Shown here: in pieces, positions 1 through 3,997 of the stretch
Numbering within the stretch: position 1 is the stretch's first letter
Layout: the number at the start of each line of letters is the position of its first letter
Source of the DNA: a virus
Virus record (IMG/VR): IMGVR_UViG_3300020455_000109
Coordinates: 1-20,556 of that record
Length of the DNA stretch: 20,556 nt
Strand: one strand, 5' to 3'
Notes under the pieces: model-generated
Told to the model about the DNA's origin: nothing
Database searches by the model: none
The model's input: the letters and a program-made list of their open reading frames with translations, nothing else
Made by a program: the position numbers and the translations under genes

Positions 1-219
1 GTAATTGCTACAATTTACAATAAAAATAAAGGTATAGCAGTCGAAAATATAACTGAATGGCATATCGGCGGTTATGATTTTAGAGCGGTCCAATGTGTAA
101 TGCAATCAATAAAAGACAAGCTTGAATGGAATTCAAAACAATATGATGAGCAACTAAAATTGCACGTTCAAACAGAGTTAAACAAAATTGAAAGGAGGAC
201 AATCAATGAGCATAAGTAG
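1..219 (+). CDS. Hypothetical early protein, 5' end outside the window
   Basis: Reading frame 1 is open from the first base to a TAG at 217-219, giving 72 C-terminal residues. The product is hydrophilic and lysine-rich, with a WHIGGYDFRAVQ segment followed by a probable amphipathic helix (about residues 35-65). No family is recognised. It overlaps the next gene by 14 nt, and the AAGGAGG Shine-Dalgarno of that gene lies inside this coding sequence, which is typical of packed phage early regions. The true start lies upstream of the window. Confidence 0.55.
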   Translation, partial: VIATIYNKNKGIAVENITEWHIGGYDFRAVQCVMQSIKDKLEWNSKQYDEQLKLHVQTELNKIERRTINEHK

Positions 220-403
220 AAAACACTTTGACGATCTCGCTACTATCATAGCTGACGCGAAAAACGATATTGATTTATTTCCAACGCGACAATGCGTAAT
301 AAATCATATCAACGTTGAACTGATACGCTTTGGTAAAAAGCACAACAGACAATTCCAAACAGATCGTTGGAATAACTTTATAGAAAAGAAGGTGAACGCA
401 TGA
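206..403 (+). CDS. Small hypothetical early protein (65 aa)
   Basis: The frame could be extended upstream to a TTG at 188, but the ATG at 206 is preceded at ideal distance by AAAGGAGG (191-198), so 206 is the start. The product (MSISRKHFDDLATIIADAKN...) is a basic soluble protein of 65 residues with no signal peptide or membrane helix. No conserved domain is recognised. Its TGA overlaps the ATG of the next gene (ATGA at 400-403), indicating translational coupling. Phage early genes of this size often act on host functions, but nothing in the sequence assigns a role here. Confidence 0.7.
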   Translation: MSISRKHFDDLATIIADAKNDIDLFPTRQCVINHINVELIRFGKKHNRQFQTDRWNNFIEKKVNA

Positions 404-669
404 CTAAACCAATAATTGATAGAACAGACAAGCTTGTTAATGTTTATTACCAAGGCGAATACGAAGCCACAACAGACAATTTTGAAAAATGGGTAAAGTA
501 CCATAATGACGAACGTGGCGCGTATAGTGAAGAAGAACTTGCAGCAATGTCAGAAGAAGAACGCCAAGAAAATGAAGACGAAGGTAATTTGTATGAAACC
601 GAAGAAGAATTTACAACTAAAGAATGCAATTTAGTACTTTTTGAAAAGGTAAAATATGAAAACACCTAA
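400..669 (+). CDS. Small acidic hypothetical early protein (89 aa)
   Basis: The ATG overlaps the preceding stop (ATGA), with GAAGGTG upstream as ribosome binding site. The product has 89 residues and is strongly acidic in its middle (about residues 42-72 contain runs such as EEELAAMSEEERQENEDE). The N-terminal part around residues 12-36 (KLVNVYYQGEYEATTDNFEKW) looks like a short beta-rich segment. The charge suggests a DNA-mimic or protein-binding role, but this is only inference, and no family is recognised. It overlaps the next small gene by 14 nt. Confidence 0.7.
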   Translation: MTKPIIDRTDKLVNVYYQGEYEATTDNFEKWVKYHNDERGAYSEEELAAMSEEERQENEDEGNLYETEEEFTTKECNLVLFEKVKYENT

Positions 670-808
670 AGCTTATTATCGTTTATTTTGTCAAGTTGAA
701 AAGCTTAAAGTTATTACGCCGTACCTTATTATACTAATTATGTTTTTACTTGGAAGTTATGTCATTGCAGACATAGCTATAAAAACGAGAGAGGTAGTTT
801 TATGGTAA
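656..808 (+). CDS. Small single-pass membrane protein (50 aa)
   Basis: ATG at 656 (overlapping the previous gene) to TAA at 806-808. GAAAAGG (643-649) serves as ribosome binding site. The product has a basic N-terminus (MKTPKAYYRLFCQVEKLK) followed by a hydrophobic stretch of about 22 residues (about 19-41, VITPYLIILIMFLLGSYVIA), then a short charged tail. This is one predicted transmembrane helix with the N-terminus probably inside. It is the first of two tiny membrane proteins in the early cluster. Its function is unknown; interference with the host envelope or superinfection exclusion are possibilities only. Confidence 0.55.
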   Translation: MKTPKAYYRLFCQVEKLKVITPYLIILIMFLLGSYVIADIAIKTREVVLW

Positions 809-954
809 TGACTAAAATTTGCGAAACTTGCAAACAAGAATTTGTAATAACCAAGCACCAAACAACGAAACGTTATTGTTCTGCGCCGTGTTCTAAAGGT
901 TATTATAAATCAACAAACAAAAAAATGCGAACAGGAGGAGGAAAGTATGCCTAA
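802..954 (+). CDS. CxxC mini-protein, zinc-ribbon-like (50 aa)
   Basis: Starts at ATG 802 (GAGAGGTAG upstream), overlapping the previous stop, and ends at TAA 952-954. The product has two cysteine pairs, CETC near residues 7-10 and CSAPC near residues 26-30, about 15 residues apart with basic residues between. This is consistent with a small zinc-binding finger. Similar HNH-associated or FPG-like CxxC...CxxC ribbons exist in many phages, but no exact family is recognised. The C-terminus is lysine/glycine-rich and could bind nucleic acid. A second in-frame ATG lies two codons downstream (808), so the start is uncertain by two residues. Confidence 0.55.
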   Translation: MVMTKICETCKQEFVITKHQTTKRYCSAPCSKGYYKSTNKKMRTGGGKYA

Positions 955-1081
955 ATCATACAGAAACCGACGCACAACAGGAAGCTTATTAACTCGTGTA
1001 AGTCTATTAACAATATGGTCAGTAGGCTTAACAATTTTGCTTTTTTGGTGTGTGTTTTTAGATTATTTTTGGTATATTTAA
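947..1081 (+). CDS. Small single-pass membrane protein (44 aa)
   Basis: ATG 947 is preceded by a very strong AGGAGGAGG Shine-Dalgarno (933-941), and the stop is TAA at 1079-1081. The N-terminus is very basic (MPKSYRNRRT), and residues about 18-44 are hydrophobic and aromatic (LTIWSVGLTILLFWCVFLDY), giving one transmembrane helix with N-in topology. The gene overlaps the previous one by 8 nt. The stop codon lies within the start of the promoter-like element at 1080, so this gene closes the first early cluster. The function is unknown. Confidence 0.6.
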   Translation: MPKSYRNRRTTGSLLTRVSLLTIWSVGLTILLFWCVFLDYFWYI

Positions 1082-1111
1082 TGCACTACTGTATTAATAG
1101 GTACACGTTAT
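1080..1111 (+). promoter_or_regulatory. Promoter/operator-like element, copy 1
   Basis: This 32-nt stretch (core ATGCACTACTGTAT, then TAATAGGTACACGTTAT) matches the element at 6436-6467 at 29 of 32 positions. The shared 3' half AATAGGTACACGTTAT is identical. Repeated intergenic elements of this size in T7-like phages are usually promoters of the phage RNA polymerase. Here the element precedes the structured region and the second early gene cluster. A host-type reading also fits: TTGGTA at 1069-1074, 17 nt, TATTAA at 1092-1097. The 5' half is nearly palindromic, so an operator role is also possible. Confidence 0.6.
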
Positions 1112-1137
1112 TGAACTCATATAAAGGTTCAATTTTT
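1110..1137 (+). terminator. Hairpin followed by U-run directly after promoter-like element
   Basis: ATTGAAC (1110-1116) pairs with GTTCAAT (1127-1133) around a 10-nt loop, and the 3' arm runs into five T (1133-1137). The shape is that of an intrinsic terminator or attenuator, but the stem is AT-rich and weak. It lies immediately downstream of the promoter-like element, so it could attenuate transcripts, or it could be the 5' hairpin of the structured region that follows. Confidence 0.35.
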
Positions 1138-1226
1138 ATGAGCGAGGCAATGCCTCCTTCCTTGCAGCTTACTTTTTGTAGCTGTGTGGTCAGCGGAGTG
1201 GTTACCGCTTGCATAGCTTCGCTCTC
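1138..1226 (+). ncRNA. Candidate multibranched structured RNA
   Basis: This gap is locally richer in GC than its surroundings and contains nested inverted repeats. An outer stem GAGCGA (1140-1145) pairs with TCGCTC (1219-1224). Inside are GGC/GCC (1146-1148 with 1152-1154, which can extend to GAGGC/GCCTC in competition with the outer stem), GCAGCT..AC with GT..AGCTGT (1164-1172 with 1178-1185, T5 loop, one bulged T), and AGCGG with CCGCT (1192-1196 with 1205-1209). Together they make a three-arm multibranch fold. It lies between a promoter-like element and the RBS of the gene at 1253, so it could be a small RNA or a 5' leader. It matches no RNA family that I recognise. Confidence 0.4.
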
Positions 1227-1252
1227 CAATTTCAACAAAATAAGAGGAAATT

Positions 1253-1414
1253 ATGATTACAGTAGAAACTAGTACAAACAAAGATTTGATTTTCGAAACA
1301 GACAGCGAAGACGCTAACATGCAGCTTGTAGAGTTTGCAATTAGTATTCTTCAATCTTTAGATAATAGAAAACGTTCGTTTACTATCATACGCGACGGAC
1401 AGGAGGTTAAATGA
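1253..1414 (+). CDS. Small hypothetical early protein (53 aa)
   Basis: ATG 1253 with AAGAGGAAA upstream (1242-1250); TGA 1412-1414 overlaps the ATG of the next gene. The product is a 53-residue soluble protein with an acidic N-terminal half (ETDSEDANMQLVEFAI...) and a basic C-terminal strand (NRKRSFTIIRDGQEVK). A beta-alpha-beta arrangement is plausible. No family is recognised. It begins the second early cluster, downstream of the structured region. Confidence 0.55.
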   Translation: MITVETSTNKDLIFETDSEDANMQLVEFAISILQSLDNRKRSFTIIRDGQEVK

Positions 1415-1572
1415 ATAAACTTAATTTTATTGACGTCAGAGAAGCTAATATTACTTACGACGCAATTGCAGTTAAAAATCAACAACTACAAAAAGAACTA
1501 AATAAAGCTATTGATGAAATTATTGAATTAAAGGAAAAATTAAATGAGCGAAACGGACAATCCGCAGCATAA
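1411..1572 (+). CDS. Small helical (coiled-coil-like) hypothetical protein (53 aa)
   Basis: ATG 1411 overlaps the previous stop (ATGA) and has ACAGGAGG (1399-1406) as ribosome binding site; stop TAA 1570-1572. Residues about 20-47 (VKNQQLQKELNKAIDEIIEL...) show heptad-like spacing of leucine and isoleucine, suggesting a short coiled coil. The 3' end overlaps the MazG-like gene by 29 nt. No family is recognised; oligomerisation or binding of a host partner is only an inference. Confidence 0.55.
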   Translation: MNKLNFIDVREANITYDAIAVKNQQLQKELNKAIDEIIELKEKLNERNGQSAA

Positions 1573-2005
1573 TCCTGTAGATTTAATAAACGACATAAAT
1601 AGTTTTTATAAACAATTTGGTTTGCCTTCGCAGAACAGGCCATCTATTCCAGACAGTCAAAAAGAACTGATAAAATTTAGATGCAGTTTACTTCAAGAAG
1701 AACTTGACGAACTAAAAGATGCAGTAAAAAATAATAAAATTGACGATGCATTAGATGCATTAGTGGATATAGTTTATGTTGCTTTAGGCACAGCATGGTT
1801 ATTTAATTTGCCTTTTGAAAAAGCTTGGGTTGAAGTCCATAAAGCGAATATGGAAAAAACGCATGGTAAAACTCAAAGACATTTTCAAGACGCAATAAAG
1901 CCAAAAGGCTGGAAGCGACCAGATATTCAAAAAGTTATTGATGAGTATTCAAACTTTTTGGACGAACAAGAAAAATTAAAAACGCAATTTTTGAAAGGAG
2001 GTTAA
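1544..2005 (+). CDS. MazG-like / PRA-PH-type nucleoside triphosphate pyrophosphohydrolase
   Basis: The 153-residue product has the all-alpha NTP pyrophosphohydrolase signature. Helix one carries QEELDELKDA (acidic E52, E53, E56) and the next helix carries DALDALVDIVYVALGTA (D71, D75). These are followed by the EVHKANMEKTHGKTQR segment (about 97-112) and KPKGWKRPDI that typify the phage MazG-like subgroup. Such enzymes hydrolyse (d)NTPs to (d)NMP and pyrophosphate using magnesium bound by the acidic pairs. T4 dCTPase gp56 belongs to the same all-alpha superfamily, which is notable given the dCMP hydroxymethylase-like gene at 8636. Substrate cannot be told from sequence; ppGpp or damaged nucleotides are alternatives. 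It starts inside the previous gene, and the family assignment is secure. Confidence 0.85.
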   Translation: MSETDNPQHNPVDLINDINSFYKQFGLPSQNRPSIPDSQKELIKFRCSLLQEELDELKDAVKNNKIDDALDALVDIVYVALGTAWLFNLPFEKAWVEVHKANMEKTHGKTQRHFQDAIKPKGWKRPDIQKVIDEYSNFLDEQEKLKTQFLKGG

Positions 2006-2006
2006 C

Positions 2007-2186
2007 ATGGAAAAAAATCAGCAATCTTGCAATTTTGGAATCTTGTTAAATAGACAAGGCTTGCAAAATTACATTCGAGCTGTAACAGCACAGCTCAATT
2101 ATGTTGAGATTAGAGATTGTCATCATGAGCATATAAATCGCGAATGGTGGTTCTTTGTCGAATGCAACAGTCCAAGTATTAATTAA
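2007..2186 (+). CDS. Small hypothetical protein (59 aa)
   Basis: ATG 2007 follows the MazG-like stop by 1 nt, with a strong AAAGGAGG ribosome binding site (1995-2002) located in the preceding coding region; stop TAA 2184-2186. The product contains a CHHEHINREWWFFVEC stretch (about 38-53). This cluster of histidines and cysteines might bind metal, but it matches no motif that I recognise. No membrane helix or signal peptide is seen. Confidence 0.55.
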   Translation: MEKNQQSCNFGILLNRQGLQNYIRAVTAQLNYVEIRDCHHEHINREWWFFVECNSPSIN

Positions 2187-2202
2187 AAGAGAGGAAAACA
2201 CT

Positions 2203-2337
2203 ATGTTTATCAATTTCATCTTTTTTAAATTCTACTTTGAATCATTTAAAAGATTTGTTTTTTTTAAATTAAAAATAAAATACAATGAGGTTATAGTTGA
2301 TTTTGGATTTTGGAGAATCTATCTATACCGCAAATAA
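2203..2337 (+). CDS. Small aromatic basic hypothetical protein (44 aa)
   Basis: The frame extends upstream to 2155, but ATG 2203 is preceded by AGAGAGGAAAA (2188-2198) and is preferred. The 44-residue product is very rich in phenylalanine, isoleucine and lysine (MFINFIFFKFYFESFKRFVF), in part because the DNA is a run of T and A. It could be membrane-associated through an amphipathic helix. No family is recognised. The extreme composition lowers confidence that it is a conserved gene, though the good RBS and tight position between neighbours support it. Confidence 0.45.
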   Translation: MFINFIFFKFYFESFKRFVFFKLKIKYNEVIVDFGFWRIYLYRK

Positions 2338-2354
2338 ACGAAAGGGGAGACGAG

Positions 2355-2678
2355 ATGTCAAAAGCGCAAAGATTGTTAAAAGCAGTTGAGCACTTTAGGC
2401 TAATAGACGGCGGAATGCATGCACAAGCAATAAGTATTTTTTTGTTTGTAGCTACACATCACCCAAAACCTATCGCGATGCAAACAATAGCAAAAGAAAT
2501 TGGAGTATCGCAGGCTAGTGTTAGTAGGAACGTCGCTTTACTATCATCAACAACTAGATATAGAACAAAGGGACCTAACTTATTAAACGCCGAAGAAGAC
2601 CCTGAAGAGCGCCGATGCAAATTGGTGAGTCTTACAGCTAAAGGAATTAATTTTACAAAAGCTTTATCAGAAATATGA
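2355..2678 (+). CDS. Winged-helix (MarR-like) DNA-binding regulator, candidate lysogeny repressor
   Basis: ATG 2355 is placed by AAAGGGGAG (2341-2348); an upstream in-frame ATG at 2310 lacks a ribosome binding site. The 107-residue product has a helix-turn-helix at about 41-64 (MQTIAKEIGVSQASVSRNVA) followed by a wing ending in EERRCKLVSLTAKG (about 84-97), the hallmark of MarR-type proteins. These usually bind palindromes as dimers. Its last codons overlap the integrase start (ATGA), so the two are co-expressed. Palindromic sites at 3868-3887 and 6437-6450 are plausible operators. MarR relatives are not the usual phage repressors, so a different regulatory role is possible. Family call from sequence; repressor role from context. 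Confidence 0.65.
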   Translation: MSKAQRLLKAVEHFRLIDGGMHAQAISIFLFVATHHPKPIAMQTIAKEIGVSQASVSRNVALLSSTTRYRTKGPNLLNAEEDPEERRCKLVSLTAKGINFTKALSEI

Positions 2679-3688
2679 AAAGAGGAATTAATTCTTGGCA
2701 AGTAAGCGTAACTTATAAGGGTAATCGTCATCGGATTACAATCCACGATGAGTCTAAAGTAGCGCTAGCAAAGCAACTAATGCTTGCTGCTCTGCGTGAC
2801 GGGCTTGATGTAGAAGAGGTCTTGCAACGACAAGGCCTTTTCTCACGGCCGAATATATCCATTAATGCAATTTATGCACAAGTGGTTAAACGTTATTGGG
2901 ATAACGATTCAAAACAAAAAGGTAATGCAAAACAAATTGTGGACTTTTTTGGAACTGAAAGAGATATTACAACAATAAATGAAAGTGATGTTGATGAAAT
3001 GGTAGAGCACTTTCAAGATATGGGAAATTCAAATGCTACTGTTAATCGCAAGCTTGCAGCATTATCGAAAATGCTAACTTATGCAGTGCGCCGAAAGCAC
3101 ATGACTCACAAACCAAGTATTGAATGGTTAAAAGAAGGCAATGCGCGCATACGTTGGGTTGATGAGCTTGAAGAAACAAAAATGTTAAATGTTTTACATC
3201 ATGGAGAAAAAGACAAATTTGCAGATTTTTGTACAATATTAATTGATACTGGTTTTCGTCGTAGTGAGTTAATAAAAGCTAAAACTACTGACATTCTCAG
3301 AAGCCATACTGGAGGAAAAACTTGGTCATTATATGATACTAAAAACAACTTAAATCGAACGATACCTTTGACTGAAAGAGTACAAGCTATATTAAATAAG
3401 TATCACAACAGCGATCGCCCATTTGAAGATATGACTGACCATAGATTAAGAGCAAACTGGGATTTTCTTAGAAACAGAATGAATTTGACAAACGATAAAC
3501 AATTTACGCTTCACTGCTTACGCCATACTTGCGCCTCAAGATTGGTTCAAAGAGGTATACCAATTCTTGTAGTCAAAGAATGGTTAGGTCATAAAACACT
3601 AACGATGACATTACGATATGCACATCTAGCACCTGACAATTTACTTTCAGCTGTTAAAGTGCTAGAACAAGAGCCAATGGCCTCGTGA
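2675..3688 (+). CDS. int: Tyrosine recombinase integrase
   Basis: 337 residues, the normal length for a phage integrase. The N-terminal arm-binding region (1-60) is followed by a core-binding SAM-like domain (about 62-150) and the catalytic domain. Active-site residues are visible: R195 in TGFRRSEL, K223 in the beta hairpin, H280 and R283 in HCLRHTCAS, H306 in WLGHKT and nucleophile Y315 in RYAHLAP. It would insert the phage at a host tRNA-Leu gene, because its last four codons and TGA stop lie inside a complete tRNA-Leu (3679-3766). The ATG overlaps the stop of the upstream regulator. This int position, just ahead of the RNA polymerase gene, is known from temperate T7-like pelagiphages. Confidence 0.95.
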   Translation: MKRGINSWQVSVTYKGNRHRITIHDESKVALAKQLMLAALRDGLDVEEVLQRQGLFSRPNISINAIYAQVVKRYWDNDSKQKGNAKQIVDFFGTERDITTINESDVDEMVEHFQDMGNSNATVNRKLAALSKMLTYAVRRKHMTHKPSIEWLKEGNARIRWVDELEETKMLNVLHHGEKDKFADFCTILIDTGFRRSELIKAKTTDILRSHTGGKTWSLYDTKNNLNRTIPLTERVQAILNKYHNSDRPFEDMTDHRLRANWDFLRNRMNLTNDKQFTLHCLRHTCASRLVQRGIPILVVKEWLGHKTLTMTLRYAHLAPDNLLSAVKVLEQEPMAS

Positions 3689-3766
3689 TGAAATTGGTAG
3701 ACATTCAAGACTTAAAATCTTGTGGAGTTAATCTCCGTACCGGTTCGAGTCCGGTCGAGGCCACCA
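3679..3766 (+). tRNA. tRNA-Leu (anticodon UAA), full length with encoded CCA; overlaps attP
   Basis: A complete 88-nt cloverleaf can be drawn. The acceptor stem GGCCTCG pairs fully with CGAGGCC followed by ACCA. The D stem is GATG/CATT with the AAATTGGTAGA loop, the anticodon stem CAAGA/TCTTG encloses CTTAAAA (anticodon TAA), a long variable arm GGAG/CTCC is typical of leucine tRNAs, and the T arm ACCGG/CCGGT has the TTCGAGT loop. There are no mismatches beyond one D-stem wobble. The first ten bases are also the 3' end of int. The usual reading is an attP carrying the identity segment of a host tRNA. A full tRNA is more than needed to restore an interrupted host gene, so it may also work as a tRNA. 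Confidence 0.9.
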
Positions 3767-3768
3767 TA

Positions 3769-3794
3769 TTGTGTCTTTTATTGTGTCTTTTTTT
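3769..3794 (+). repeat. Tandem direct repeats, candidate integrase arm sites
   Basis: TTGTGTCTTTTA (3769-3780) is followed directly by TTGTGTCTTTTT (3781-3792). A third copy, TTGTGTCTTTTAA, lies at 3974-3986, just before the RNA polymerase RBS. Short direct repeats on one side of a tRNA-embedded core are the usual form of integrase arm-type binding sites. The T-run at 3787-3795 could alternatively help terminate transcripts leaving the tRNA. Confidence 0.45.
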
Positions 3795-3859
3795 TGAAAA
3801 ACCTGTTTTTATAAATAAAATTTGAGGAGTTATCTATGTCGCCATAGACTTAAAATCAT

Positions 3860-3893
3860 TTGAAAATCCTATACACTAATGTATAGGTATAGT
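3860..3893 (+). promoter_or_regulatory. Host-type promoter overlapped by palindrome, upstream of RNA polymerase
   Basis: TTGAAA (3860-3865), 16 nt, TATAGG (3882-3887) reads as a sigma-70-like promoter. The palindrome CCTATACACTAATGTATAGG (3868-3887; 8-bp arms, CTAA centre) covers its spacer and -10 box. The palindrome shares ATACACTA.TGTAT with the element at 6437-6450. This is the expected form of an early promoter under repressor control and would drive the phage RNA polymerase at 3998. TATAGT at 3888-3893 is an alternative -10 with a poor spacing. Confidence 0.5.
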
Positions 3894-3925
3894 CCCAATT
3901 AAATATTTCACAATATCAGTAGACT

Positions 3926-3951
3926 ATTCACTAATGCATTAAATACACACG
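3926..3951 (+). promoter_or_regulatory. Degenerate copy of the promoter/operator element
   Basis: ATTCACTAATGCATTAAA matches the first 18 positions of the 6437 element at about 13, and the tail CACACG resembles its TACACG. It lies between the palindromic promoter and the polymerase RBS. It could be a weaker second operator half or a diverged promoter. The similarity is limited, so this is tentative. Confidence 0.25.
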
Positions 3952-3997
3952 AACTTTTATATGTGTCCGAATCTTGTGTCTTTTAAAGGAGGTTATA

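Larger units (their letters stand above)
3679..3857 (+). other. attP: Putative phage attachment site (attP) region
   Basis: The integrase gene ends inside a tRNA-Leu copy, the classical arrangement for a tRNA-targeting phage attP. Beyond it lie two tandem arm-like repeats and a 12-nt copy of the anticodon-loop sequence (AGACTTAAAATC at 3846-3857, identical to 3708-3719 in the tRNA). Crossover within the anticodon or T loop is likely by analogy with other integrases of this family; the exact core cannot be defined without a host sequence. Confidence 0.65.

Noticed and set aside
1138-1272. 44-codon ORF starting MSEAMPPSLQ across the structured region (part of a longer frame from 1015)
   Set aside because: The ATG has only a T-run upstream and no Shine-Dalgarno, the frame covers strong inverted repeats and overlaps the well-supported gene at 1253. 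RNA structure explains the region better, though a short peptide is not excluded.
3974-3997. TTG start 24 nt upstream for the RNA polymerase
   Set aside because: It would place the start within the TTGTGTC repeat with no RBS, whereas ATG 3998 has AAAGGAGG at the right distance.
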